In this document: piece after piece, positions 1 to 7,965 of the stretch
Numbering within the stretch: the stretch's first letter is position 1
Layout of the letters: the number at the start of each line of letters is the position of its first letter
Assembly (NCBI GenBank): GCA_021774785.1
Contig: JAJFIQ010000019.1
Location: 620,001 to 684,000 of the forward strand
Origin: Emcibacter sp.
GTDB taxonomy: Bacteria > Pseudomonadota > Alphaproteobacteria > Sphingomonadales > Emcibacteraceae
Reading direction: 5' to 3'
Length of the DNA: 64,000 nt
The notes under the pieces: model-generated
Seen by the model: the letters and a program-made list of their open reading frames with translations, nothing else
Told to the model about the DNA's origin: nothing
Databases searched by the model: none
Translations under genes and position numbers: made by a program

Positions 1-142
1 GGGTTAATGCCTCTAATGTATCCATTAAATGGTGCAACATAGGCCGTCCGCCAAGCGGGTGTAAGACCTTATGCAAAGCAGATTTCATGCGGGTTCCCTT
101 GCCCGCGGCCAGTATAACAACCGCTAATTCTGTTTCAGACAT
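1..142 (-). CDS. glmU: Bifunctional UDP-GlcNAc pyrophosphorylase / GlcN-1-P acetyltransferase, N-terminal fragment
   Basis: Only the first 47 or so codons lie in the window and the gene continues beyond base 1. The translation begins [19 protein letters not shown], followed by [19 protein letters not shown]. The L-A-A-G-x-G-T-R-M loop is the nucleotide-binding signature of the GlmU uridyltransferase domain, and K-V-L-H-x-L-G-G-R-P-M is the usual GlmU continuation. The complete enzyme makes UDP-N-acetylglucosamine in the cytoplasm for peptidoglycan and lipopolysaccharide. The start at 142 is divergent from gph, with a 118-base shared promoter region. Other sugar nucleotidyltransferases share the loop, but the continuation favours GlmU. 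Confidence 0.85.
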   Translation of the reverse strand, partial: MSETELAVVILAAGKGTRMKSALHKVLHPLGGRPMLHHLMDTLEALT

Positions 143-260
143 AGTATTATTTCTCTTTCCCCATTATGAACTTGCTATATAACTCTAATAATCGTTTTTC
201 AATCAACGTGCCACAATTATACTAATAATATGACAAGATAATTAACAATAAGAGTATTTT

Positions 261-941
261 ATGTCCAACAAGCCCACAGGCATTATTTTTGATCTGGACG
301 GCACATTAGTTGACAGTGCCCGCGACCTTACCGGAGCACTCAATCATGTATTACGACAGGCTAAAAGACCGGAAATGGAAATTTCCCAGGTTCGCCATAT
401 GGTTGGGGACGGGGCAAGGGCCTTGATCATTAAAGGATTCTCAGAAACCGGAATATTGCCCGATAAAGATGGAATTGATTTTATCTTGGAGAATTTTCTG
501 GAATTCTACAGAGAAAATATTGCCGTGCAGACTATCATTTTCCCGGGCGCACTGAAAGTAATTGAAAAATTAGCCCACATGAATATCCCGCTAGGTCTAT
601 GTACTAATAAGCCTATTAAACTAACCGAAAAATTAATGACTGAAATTGGACTTTCCGAATATTTTACTGCTGTCGTTGGAGGCGATAGTTTTGAATATCG
701 CAAACCCGACCCGCGTCACTTGACGTCCGCGCTGGATTTGATGAAAAGCCCGTTTGAGAGGGCCATAATGGTTGGTGATTCTAACAATGATATTTTGGCT
801 GCAAGGGCCGCCAACATACCTGTTATCTGTGTGTCTTTTGGCTATAGTAAAATACCGGTAGCTGACCTAAATCCTGATATAATCATTGATCACTATGCTG
901 ATTTTTTCAACGCCCTTACGGAAATATCAAAACGGCGGTAA
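261..941 (+). CDS. gph: Phosphoglycolate phosphatase, HAD family
   Basis: The 226-residue HAD-superfamily hydrolase starts with the motif-I sequence FDLDGTLVDS (nucleophile D11, acid/base D13), followed by a helical cap of the Gph/PGPase type. Motif II is LCTNKP, motif III is the lysine in YRKPDPRHL, and motif IV is MVGDSNNDILAA. Family knowledge says it removes phosphate from 2-phosphoglycolate, which arises for example during repair of oxidatively damaged DNA ends. Length and motif order match the family, and the divergent glmU neighbour is a common alphaproteobacterial context. Its 3' end overlaps the convergent nucleotidyltransferase gene by 49 bases. HAD substrates are hard to predict, so the exact substrate is inferred. 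Confidence 0.85.
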   Translation: MSNKPTGIIFDLDGTLVDSARDLTGALNHVLRQAKRPEMEISQVRHMVGDGARALIIKGFSETGILPDKDGIDFILENFLEFYRENIAVQTIIFPGALKVIEKLAHMNIPLGLCTNKPIKLTEKLMTEIGLSEYFTAVVGGDSFEYRKPDPRHLTSALDLMKSPFERAIMVGDSNNDILAARAANIPVICVSFGYSKIPVADLNPDIIIDHYADFFNALTEISKRR

Positions 942-1987
942 AGCTTTCGTGTCAAATGCGTCGCCAGCATTACTGGTGGCATGCGCAACAAGTGAGAACG
1001 CATATAGAGCCCGTTGGTAGCTAAGTAATCCGATAGTTTTGAACGATTTTCACCAAAAGGAACCATTACCCGAAATATCATCATATCCATTAGCTTTCTA
1101 ATTAATGGTCCCGGTGCAGATTTTTGTGCCCTTATCATAACGTTATCGGGGATATTTGTATTCAGGAAGTATTTGCAATAATGTAAACAATAAAATACGG
1201 GTCTGCTGAAATTCAACTCCTCTGCCCGGTCCATAAAACGTTGCCAAAAGTCAGGGTCCAGGCTGAACTCTTTGATCATGTCACTTTGTTCCAACAAATT
1301 ACGTAAACTTGCTTTTACGGTTCCATCAACAAATTGATGAACGATACTATGAAGCAGCATATCCTCACGACATAATAGATATATATTATCTTCCAATTGT
1401 TCTGCGGCGTTAATAATCGTGTCAATATTTGGGGAAAGCTTATTGGTTACCTGCAATATGGTGTGATGGACATCTACTTCCACCATTCTGTCCGGGTGCA
1501 GAAGTGGTGGTAATTCATGACCCCATTCCCGGTAATATAACTGATCATATTCGCTCATGGTCTGGCTACCATAACCGGCTATAAATAAATGATTTTCCAC
1601 AATATCCAGATTTTTCTTTGCCACGAGAATATCGATATCAACACTGGTCCGGCCAGCGGCACAATTAAGCCCTTTGGCTATATAGGCACTGCCCTTAACA
1701 AGAATGATCTTTTCTTCAAATTCGAATAAAGCGCGTCGGATCCGGTTGACTTCCCACATGATTTTTCGTTGTCCGGATTCGGCTTCAATTTTTGCATTTA
1801 TAAATATTTTTTGAACTTTACTGGGCAGTTTTTCCAATAATCCTAATTCACTGGCATCATTGGCCAATCGACCGCGTAATTTTAACATTTGAGCTTCAAA
1901 TAGAACGCTGTTCCAGCCTTTAATATCAAGGTCCAGCATAGTCACTGGGTTCTTTAATACCTTCAAAAGGAGGTTATTCTTCATCAT
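893..1987 (-). CDS. Nucleotidyltransferase family protein (NTP_transf_5-like) of an HPr-rel-A type cassette
   Basis: The 364-residue protein resembles the NTP_transf_5 group of minimal nucleotidyltransferases. A VKGSAYIAKGL segment near residue 98 is followed by the metal-binding D-x-D in TSVDIDILVAKK (D117, D119). Further on, a helical half carries the motif LLCREDMLLHSIVHQFVDG, which family members typically show. Such proteins probably transfer a nucleotide to a protein or small molecule, and the substrate is unknown. The start overlaps the stop of the HprK-like gene by four bases, so the two are translationally coupled. It is the last gene of the cassette that begins with the Tat-signal peptide at 3727. 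The family is clear, the function is not. Confidence 0.75.
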   Translation of the reverse strand: MMKNNLLLKVLKNPVTMLDLDIKGWNSVLFEAQMLKLRGRLANDASELGLLEKLPSKVQKIFINAKIEAESGQRKIMWEVNRIRRALFEFEEKIILVKGSAYIAKGLNCAAGRTSVDIDILVAKKNLDIVENHLFIAGYGSQTMSEYDQLYYREWGHELPPLLHPDRMVEVDVHHTILQVTNKLSPNIDTIINAAEQLEDNIYLLCREDMLLHSIVHQFVDGTVKASLRNLLEQSDMIKEFSLDPDFWQRFMDRAEELNFSRPVFYCLHYCKYFLNTNIPDNVMIRAQKSAPGPLIRKLMDMMIFRVMVPFGENRSKLSDYLATNGLYMRSHLLRMPPVMLATHLTRKLYRRFDISVRALKKSA

Positions 1988-2895
1988 GGTAAATTCTCAT
2001 CGATAAATTTATTTACCAGTTGAATGCCTTCTTCAAGTGACGAATAGGTAATCTCACAGGAAATGCATTCTTTTGCAATCTTAGCCAAAGCGTGAAAAGC
2101 TGGCTCCCCGATGTCACCATAATTTGCTGATGATCGCACCAAACGAAAAAAAGCCATTGTTTCGGTCAGCGGTTTGATATCAGGCTTAGCATCCGGATTA
2201 AATACAGGATGAATTACCACACGGGGCTGGACGGTTTTATGCATATTTTCAATGCTTGAATTTGGGGGACGTAAATAACATATTGTTCCCTTTGGTGTCC
2301 CTTCATATTCCCGGCTGAAAGGTTCATCCATACCAACCCATTCCTTTATAACGGAAATAGATTCATTTTTAAGAGAAACGGGTCGGGGATAAGAACATAA
2401 TTCACCACTATCGGCATCCAACAAACCAAATTCATCCGAAAAGAAACGCCAGCCATTATAAGCTAGACCAGCCGATAAAGTACTTTTCCCACTACCAGAA
2501 ATAGCCGGAATGATTAGCCCAACACCATTTTTTTCCAAAACCCCTGCATGAAAGAGAATATGTGTTTTACAGCCGACGGCCATTTGCCAATTCATTCCCA
2601 TTTCAACGGATAAAAGCCCCATTGAAACAGGTAACGGTACATAATTATCATTCATCAACGTATTAATAGCGACTTGCGGTCGCAAATATCGACGATAGAA
2701 ATTCCTACCATATACATCCAGATAAAAATCTGTAATCTCCGGCCCTTCCAAAAAACTATAGCCTTTATATATATGCAAGAAATCATCCCGGATTGAGGGG
2801 AATTTTATGGATATTCTGGTACAAATAGGCCCAATAGACATGAGAATTCCCTGTCCGGACAAATGATGCTTGATGGTGCGGGAATCAAGGCTCAT
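1984..2895 (-). CDS. HprK-related kinase A
   Basis: The 303-residue protein resembles the C-terminal kinase domain of HPr kinase/phosphorylase. A P-loop SGSGKST lies at residues 133-139, followed by GWRFFSDEFGLLD with the acidic pair D154-E155, which corresponds to the HprK metal site. No HPr protein is encoded nearby. In other genomes this family sits beside a PqqD-like protein and an NTP_transf_5 nucleotidyltransferase, as here; that recollection is established knowledge, while the substrate is unknown. I infer that it phosphorylates a protein or peptide partner in the cassette. It starts three bases after the PqqD-like gene ends and overlaps the nucleotidyltransferase start by four bases. 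Confidence 0.8.
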   Translation of the reverse strand: MSLDSRTIKHHLSGQGILMSIGPICTRISIKFPSIRDDFLHIYKGYSFLEGPEITDFYLDVYGRNFYRRYLRPQVAINTLMNDNYVPLPVSMGLLSVEMGMNWQMAVGCKTHILFHAGVLEKNGVGLIIPAISGSGKSTLSAGLAYNGWRFFSDEFGLLDADSGELCSYPRPVSLKNESISVIKEWVGMDEPFSREYEGTPKGTICYLRPPNSSIENMHKTVQPRVVIHPVFNPDAKPDIKPLTETMAFFRLVRSSANYGDIGEPAFHALAKIAKECISCEITYSSLEEGIQLVNKFIDENLP

Positions 2896-2898
2896 TAA

Positions 2899-3228
2899 CT
2901 ACTCTTTATTTTTAAATTTCATTGGTTCAATCAAACCCATCTTATCGAATTCGACAACTGTTCTCTCTACTTGCAGCTTTAACGTGTCAGACAATGGTTG
3001 TTCAAGAATTCCCTGTAATTCATTAATAATTTTGGACAGGCCGCAGGGCTCATCAGTAATAATATCAAAAATTTCACGGGCAAAGTTATTCATGGCCTGA
3101 GAGTGACCGGACCTTCTATCATAAATGATGTGAGCATCATCCATGTTTTTCCATATAAAACAAGCTGTATCCGCAACCTTGAATACAGCCGTTTTAATTA
3201 GATTATTTGTGTTTTTTAAAACAACCAA
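2899..3228 (-). CDS. PqqD-family peptide chaperone of the HPr-rel-A system
   Basis: This small protein of about 109 residues has the winged-helix-like PqqD pattern. A strand pair holding FIWKNMDDAHIIYDRRSGHSQAMNNFAREIFDII (split here only for reading) is followed by helices containing LSKIINELQ and VERTVVEFDKMGLIEP. PqqD proteins bind leader peptides of ribosomally made, modified peptides and deliver them to modifying enzymes. The start is a TTG at 3228 preceded by a G-rich stretch (GGGG), because no in-frame ATG occurs before residue 29. It lies 67 bases downstream of the Tat-signal peptide gene and three bases before the HprK-like kinase, in one apparent transcription unit. Confidence 0.75.
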   Translation of the reverse strand: MVVLKNTNNLIKTAVFKVADTACFIWKNMDDAHIIYDRRSGHSQAMNNFAREIFDIITDEPCGLSKIINELQGILEQPLSDTLKLQVERTVVEFDKMGLIEPMKFKNKE

Positions 3229-3252
3229 TGCCCCGACGTTCCCTAAAGATTA

Positions 3253-3274
3253 ATGAATTTCCGCGTAAATTCAT
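3253..3274 (-). promoter_or_regulatory. Hairpin between the Tat-signal peptide gene and the PqqD-like gene
   Basis: A perfect 8-base inverted repeat (ATGAATTT / AAATTCAT) surrounds a 6-base loop in the 67-base gap between the peptide gene and the enzyme genes. No long T-run follows on the minus strand, so it is more likely an attenuator or mRNA 3'-end stabiliser than a full terminator. It would let the peptide gene be expressed above the downstream genes. Confidence 0.4.
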
Positions 3275-3295
3275 ATCCCATATTCGCCAAGATAT

Positions 3296-3727
3296 CTATA
3301 GGTTTACAGTCAGACCTGTATTTACCACAGAAGTAAGACAGGATACCCCATATAAATCTTCTCTAATAAGATAATCCCAATGCGTCTCGGGGTCCTCACC
3401 CTCAAACTGACGTCCGGTAGTAAGCTGATTGTAGGGGTCAAAAGGTGTTGGGGGCTTATTTGGATCCAAAATATAACCTGTATGGTGATCATCATGACCA
3501 TCATCATGGTGATCATCATCATAATTAGGGACAAAATTTGGAATTAGCAGATTTTCGTGCAATTCCTGCAAGCAGTCGGTTGACATGGCCTGTGCCAGTG
3601 GAATACCACCGTGCAGGGTTAGAGCGAGCGGTGCAATAACTGCTCCAGCCTTCAGGATACTCCGACGTTTGATACGTGCTTCTTCTGCTGCATTTTTCTC
3701 TGCGTCGTCTTTATTCATATTTGTCAT
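3296..3727 (-). CDS. Small Tat-signal protein with a His/Asp-rich segment, candidate substrate of the adjacent cassette
   Basis: I do not recognise this 143-residue protein as a named family. It opens with a charged stretch, then a twin-arginine motif KRRSILKAG (R21, R22), a hydrophobic core to about residue 40 and a likely cleavage site after AQA (residue 47). The mature part has an acidic/histidine run at residues 70-82 with five His and seven Asp, which looks metal-binding, and two cysteines (C52 and one near residue 129). It is the first gene of the minus-strand unit leading into the PqqD-like, HprK-like and nucleotidyltransferase genes. I infer that it is exported by Tat and may be the substrate of these enzymes. 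No PEP-CTERM motif is present. Confidence 0.6.
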   Translation of the reverse strand: MTNMNKDDAEKNAAEEARIKRRSILKAGAVIAPLALTLHGGIPLAQAMSTDCLQELHENLLIPNFVPNYDDDHHDDGHDDHHTGYILDPNKPPTPFDPYNQLTTGRQFEGEDPETHWDYLIREDLYGVSCLTSVVNTGLTVNL

Positions 3728-4063
3728 GACACTTGCCCGTCCAATAAATATTACATAATCTCAATATAACTGACATCCTAACAAAACACCATATTTTTTT
3801 ATAATGTGATTTCTTGTTGTATTAGTTTATGCAAAAATCAGGCCATTGAACAATATTCTTGTATTTCAAAGACTTAAAAAAATGCTCGTTAAAAACTGTA
3901 AAAAATCCTGACAGTTTTCACCATTTTGATACAGTTAATTTACACTTTTAAATCTTGATAGGTTTCTGGTTCTATTGTTTAAATATTATTTTTTTGTTAC
4001 ACAAGTGACATTTGTGAAAACATATTTTACCTTATGCGTCGTTAACCCAAATGATTCAAATAT
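3728..4063. promoter_or_regulatory. 336-base intergenic region between divergent Tat-peptide cassette and phoR
   Basis: This A+T-rich gap must hold the promoters of the minus-strand cassette and of phoR. No ORF of useful size is visible. From 3908 there are 11-base-phased units beginning CTGACAG and separated by A/T-rich tetramers, faintly like a degenerate Pho box; only the first unit is a reasonable match. I see no clear -35/-10 pair on either strand. Confidence 0.35.
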
Positions 4064-5359
4064 ATGGTGAAGCATTACAACATGCCGTTTAATTTCATAA
4101 GATCCATAAAAATTATTTTTATTATATGCCCGCTTATTCTTTTTAGTGTTTATCTTCACATGAAGCATGAAATTAATAATCTGGAGCTCATCATGTTATA
4201 CATGGCGGCTACCCTGCCCGTGATTATAATAATCCGACATTTCCAGAAAAAGCTTAAGCTCCTTAACCTAAAGGCAACGGTACATATAAGCGACAATAAA
4301 GCGACGAGAGAAAATCAACTTCTTTTTATGAATATCATGAAGAGGTTATCTGACCCTATTTTAATTCTAGACAACCTCAACCACATCATTATGGCAAATA
4401 AATCAGCACATGAGCTTTTAGGTAACGATATTCTAAAACAGGAAATTTCTATCTTCATCCGGAATTCCAATCTGACTGAAACTTTGAAAAAAGTCTATAA
4501 AACAGGTAACCCGGAAGATTGTGAACTTAAATTCGGCACACCGGTCACCAAGCATTATTTGAGCCGTATTCATCTGTTTAATCTCGACAATGACAATGCA
4601 GAAAATTCCAAAAAATATTTGTTTTTAACACTATATGATGTGTCCACCATTAAAAATACTGACAAAATGCGGGTTGATTTTGTGGCTAATGCAAGCCATG
4701 AACTCAGAACGCCATTATCATCTATTCTTGGGTTCGTAGAAACGCTGCAGGGGCCGGCCCGTGACGATACTGAAGCCCACGAACGCTTTCTTAAAATCAT
4801 GTATGATGAGGCCAGCCGAATGAGCCGGCTGATAGAAGATTTGCTGTCCCTGTCAAGGATTGAAAGGGATGAGCATATTCCACCAACCGGAAGCGTTAAT
4901 CTGGTCCCCTTGATCAAAAATGTGATTAATGTTCTTGAACCACAGGCTAAGGATAAAGATATAACAATTTCCTTTTTCCACAACGCTTTGAAAGAAATAA
5001 CAGGGGACTATGACCAACTCACTCAGGTAGTTCAGAATCTAATTGAGAATGCCGTTAAATATGGCAATGAAAAAACTGAAATTAAAATTACATGTGACGA
5101 AAGTATCATGCCACCACCTCTCAACACCAAGGAAGTCACCATTACCATCGTCAATGAAGGCCCCGGCATTCCGGCAAAGCACTTACCACGTCTGATGGAG
5201 CGGTTTTACCGCGTTGATTCTGCCCGATCACGAAGTCTGGGGGGAACCGGCCTTGGGCTTGCCATTGTGAAACACATCATTCAACGTCACCGGGGACGCA
5301 TCTTCTTTGAAAGCAAGATCAATGCGACGACAAAAGTAACAGTTTCCATACCCTTGTAA
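4064..5359 (+). CDS. phoR: Phosphate regulon sensor histidine kinase PhoR
   Basis: The 431-residue membrane kinase has two N-terminal hydrophobic segments (about residues 13-32 and 40-58). A PAS-like region follows (about 85-195, with LSDPILILDNLNHIIMANKS). The HisKA motif NASHELRTPLSS has its phospho-acceptor at H212. The HATPase domain shows the N box NLIENAVKYGN, the G1 box NEGPGIP and the G2 box GGTGLGLAIVKH. PhoR senses phosphate status through the Pst transporter and PhoU and phosphorylates PhoB. It opens the plus-strand set phoR-pstSCAB-phoU-phoB, which makes the assignment firm. An alternative ATG at 4082 would shorten the N-terminus by six residues. Confidence 0.92.
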   Translation: MVKHYNMPFNFIRSIKIIFIICPLILFSVYLHMKHEINNLELIMLYMAATLPVIIIIRHFQKKLKLLNLKATVHISDNKATRENQLLFMNIMKRLSDPILILDNLNHIIMANKSAHELLGNDILKQEISIFIRNSNLTETLKKVYKTGNPEDCELKFGTPVTKHYLSRIHLFNLDNDNAENSKKYLFLTLYDVSTIKNTDKMRVDFVANASHELRTPLSSILGFVETLQGPARDDTEAHERFLKIMYDEASRMSRLIEDLLSLSRIERDEHIPPTGSVNLVPLIKNVINVLEPQAKDKDITISFFHNALKEITGDYDQLTQVVQNLIENAVKYGNEKTEIKITCDESIMPPPLNTKEVTITIVNEGPGIPAKHLPRLMERFYRVDSARSRSLGGTGLGLAIVKHIIQRHRGRIFFESKINATTKVTVSIPL

Positions 5360-5377
5360 GCATATTTTTCTCACATG

Positions 5378-5395
5378 CTGTCATAAATGTTTAAC
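5378..5395 (+). promoter_or_regulatory. Pho-box-like PhoB site before pstS
   Basis: CTGTCATAAAT at 5378-5388 matches the first half and spacer of the Pho box perfectly. The second 7-base unit at the expected 11-base phase (GTTTAAC) matches at only three positions. A third phased unit at 5400 starts CTGC. The site lies about 85-100 bases before the preferred pstS start, where PhoB activation would be expected. Confidence 0.5.
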
Positions 5396-5479
5396 AAATC
5401 TGCCGCAAATAGGTAATTATCACTCGTTAACGTCCAAATCGTAGTGAATGACCTACAGTTACCATTTTGGAGAAAAGAC

Positions 5480-6517
5480 GTGTTAACAAAAAATATATCA
5501 GTATTTCTAGGTGCCACAGTATTAACCGTGGCTATCATATCCCCCGCTATCGCCCGAGACCAAATCCGAATTGTTGGATCATCAACAGTTTATCCTTTCG
5601 CAACTGCCGTAGCAGAAGAATTCGGTAGAAAAACTAAATTCAAGACACCGGTTGTGGAAAGCACAGGCTCCGGCGGAGGACTAAAGCTTTTCTGTGAGGG
5701 TGTTGGTGAGAAATATCCAGACATAACCAATGCATCCCGTAGTATTAAGTCCTCAGAAATCAAACGTTGTGCCAAAAATGGCATCACGGAAATCGTTGAA
5801 GTTAAGGTTGGCTTTGATGGTATTGTTATTGCCAATTCCAAGAAATCCGAAAGGATAGAATTGAGCTTGAGAGATATATGGACCGCACTGGCGACTGAAA
5901 TATCTGTTAATGGGGTAATGGTAACTAACCCCCATAAATTCTGGAATCAGGTAAATCCTACCTTGCCGCATAAAAAAATTGAAATTCTTGGCCCTCCACC
6001 CACATCCGGTACACGGGATGCCTTTATGGAGCTTGCTATGGAAGGAGGTTGTAAGACATATCCTGAAATCAAAGCAATTAAAAAGAAGAACAAGAAAGCC
6101 TATAAAGCCATTTGTCACACAATTCGTGAAGACGGTGCTTATATTGAGGCTGGTGAGAATGACAATTTGATCGTTGGCAAACTTCAAGCAAACCCTGATG
6201 CTTTCGGCATATTTGGTTACAGCTTTCTAGATCAAAATAGTGACGTTATCCAAGGAAACCTCGTTAACGGTAAAGAGCCTACATTCGATAATATTTCAAA
6301 TGGCAGCTACCCGGTATCCCGTTCATTATACTTCTACATAAAAAAAGCGCATGTGGATAAAACATCTGGAATCAGAGAATATCTGAAAGAATTTACCAGT
6401 GAAAATGCTATGGGTGAATATGGCTATTTGGCAGAAAAGGGATTGATACCGATGCCAACAGCCGAATTGGAAAAAATGCGTGAAGACGCAAAGAATCTTG
6501 TTACATTATCAAATTGA
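5480..6517 (+). CDS. pstS: Phosphate ABC transporter substrate-binding protein PstS
   Basis: This is a periplasmic phosphate-binding protein of about 345 residues. I prefer the GTG at 5480 because GGAG at 5469-5472 is correctly spaced before it, and it yields a clean signal peptide (hydrophobic core ISVFLGATVLTVAIISPAIA, then ARDQ). The in-frame ATG at 5444 would add 12 residues. The mature protein begins with IRIVGSSTVYPF, shows ESTGSGGGLKLFCEG, and has the phosphate-loop segment PPPTSGTRDAF, all typical of the PstS-like PBP family. It delivers phosphate to PstCA. A perfect hairpin follows the gene, before pstC. Confidence 0.92.
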   Translation: MLTKNISVFLGATVLTVAIISPAIARDQIRIVGSSTVYPFATAVAEEFGRKTKFKTPVVESTGSGGGLKLFCEGVGEKYPDITNASRSIKSSEIKRCAKNGITEIVEVKVGFDGIVIANSKKSERIELSLRDIWTALATEISVNGVMVTNPHKFWNQVNPTLPHKKIEILGPPPTSGTRDAFMELAMEGGCKTYPEIKAIKKKNKKAYKAICHTIREDGAYIEAGENDNLIVGKLQANPDAFGIFGYSFLDQNSDVIQGNLVNGKEPTFDNISNGSYPVSRSLYFYIKKAHVDKTSGIREYLKEFTSENAMGEYGYLAEKGLIPMPTAELEKMREDAKNLVTLSN

Positions 6518-6529
6518 TAAAACGAATGT

Positions 6530-6553
6530 CAAAGCCGGAGTTTTCCGGCTTTG
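6530..6553 (+). promoter_or_regulatory. Intercistronic hairpin between pstS and pstC
   Basis: A perfect 10-base stem (CAAAGCCGGA / TCCGGCTTTG) encloses a 4-base loop, 13 bases after the pstS stop. No T-run follows, so it is more likely a 3'-end stabiliser or partial attenuator that raises pstS mRNA relative to pstCAB than a complete terminator. Confidence 0.65.
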
Positions 6554-6582
6554 ACCCTAATTAACAGTATGGTTTACGTGGA

Positions 6583-7965
6583 ATGAACAGCTACATCATT
6601 ATTATTTTACTAATGTTGATTTCAACGATCTCATATATCATGGGTCGAAAAAAAGCTGTGTTGTCGGTGAATGGTAAAATAAGGGATTTACATTCCCTCC
6701 CCGGTCATTATGGATGGTTTACGGCGCTAACAAGTTTTCTGCCCGGATTATTTATAGTATTAGTTTGGATTATTTTTGGCAGCAATCTGGTTGATAATTT
6801 CACACTCGCAGCACTTGGTGACGAAATTCGCAGTTTATCAAATTTCGATCGTGCCCTTTATATGAATGACATTCACAATCTTGCAATTGGGGATGCGATA
6901 TCCAGACCCCTTACAAATTCTTTGAATAATGCCACAAATTTTTATCTGCGAACTCAGAATAATCTCCTATGGATATTCACCCTATCAGCCATTGGTGTAT
7001 CTTCACTTTTAGCCATATTTAGTTTTAGAAAAATTTCTCCAGAATTGCGATCCCGTAACCTGGTTGAACGCCTAATTATAATTATGCTTGTTATCAGTTC
7101 CTCCATTGCAATTTTAATAACGATTGGGATTGTATCCTCATTAATTGTCGAGACATTGCGGTTTTTAGAACATGTTTCCCTGTCAGAGTTCCTTTTGGGA
7201 TTAAAATGGAGTCCCCAAACGGCCCTTCGTGCAGATCAGGTGGGTAGTTCCGGATCATTCGGAGCCATACCCTTATTCACCGGAACTTTGCTCATAACAT
7301 TTATCGCTTTGCTGGTTGCTGTTCCTGTAGGCTTATTCTCCGCCATATATATGACAGAATTTGCCAGTCCCAATGCCCGAATATTTTTCAAACCTCTGCT
7401 TGAACTTCTGGCTGGTATACCAACCGTTGTTTATGGTTTCTTTGCGGCTTTGGTCGTGGCTCCGGTAATCCGCAATTCTGGTGAGGTTATCGGACTTGAG
7501 ATTGCATCTGAAAGTGCACTTGCAGCAGGTTTAGTAATGGGTATTATGATTATACCGTTAATTTCTTCGCTGTCAGATGATGTTATTTCCTCTGTACCGC
7601 AGAGCCTGCGCGATGCTTCATACGGGCTAGGTGCTACCAAAACAGAAACTATAGTGAATGTCATACTCCCCTCTGCCCTACCCGGCATTGTCAGTGCCTT
7701 TTTACTGGCCGCTTCGCGGGCCATTGGGGAAACAATGATTGTTGTCATGGCGGCTGGGATGGCCGCTAATCTGACTGCAAACCCTCTGGAAGCCGTTACT
7801 ACGGTAACGGTTCAAATTTTAGCTCTTTTAACGGGTGATCAGGAATTTGACAGCGCGAAAACTCTGTCAGCCTTTGCCCTTGGACTGGCTCTTTTTACCA
7901 TAACCTTATTTTTGAACTTCATTGCACTTAAATTAGTAAGAAAATATCAGGAACAATATGACTGA
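6583..7965 (+). CDS. pstC: Phosphate ABC transporter permease PstC
   Basis: The 460-residue inner-membrane permease is longer than E. coli PstC, with an N-terminal extension holding two or three extra hydrophobic segments (about residues 3-20, 43-65 and 130-150). The transport core contains PLFTGTLLITFIALLVAVPVG and the cytoplasmic coupling (EAA-type) region SLRDASYGLGATKTETIVNVILPSALPGI. With PstA it forms the phosphate channel. Its end overlaps the start of pstA by eight bases, so the pair is translationally coupled. Such extended PstC proteins are common in alphaproteobacteria. Confidence 0.93.
   Translation: MNSYIIIILLMLISTISYIMGRKKAVLSVNGKIRDLHSLPGHYGWFTALTSFLPGLFIVLVWIIFGSNLVDNFTLAALGDEIRSLSNFDRALYMNDIHNLAIGDAISRPLTNSLNNATNFYLRTQNNLLWIFTLSAIGVSSLLAIFSFRKISPELRSRNLVERLIIIMLVISSSIAILITIGIVSSLIVETLRFLEHVSLSEFLLGLKWSPQTALRADQVGSSGSFGAIPLFTGTLLITFIALLVAVPVGLFSAIYMTEFASPNARIFFKPLLELLAGIPTVVYGFFAALVVAPVIRNSGEVIGLEIASESALAAGLVMGIMIIPLISSLSDDVISSVPQSLRDASYGLGATKTETIVNVILPSALPGIVSAFLLAASRAIGETMIVVMAAGMAANLTANPLEAVTTVTVQILALLTGDQEFDSAKTLSAFALGLALFTITLFLNFIALKLVRKYQEQYD

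Noticed and set aside
3482-3520. Triplet repeat of CAT/GAT considered as a CRISPR or microsatellite element
   Set aside because: There is no spacer pattern, and it encodes the Asp/His run of an open frame with a signal peptide.
3296-3727. Tat-signal protein as a PEP-CTERM substrate of the exosortase
   Set aside because: No V-P-E-P motif and no C-terminal membrane helix with basic tail are present.
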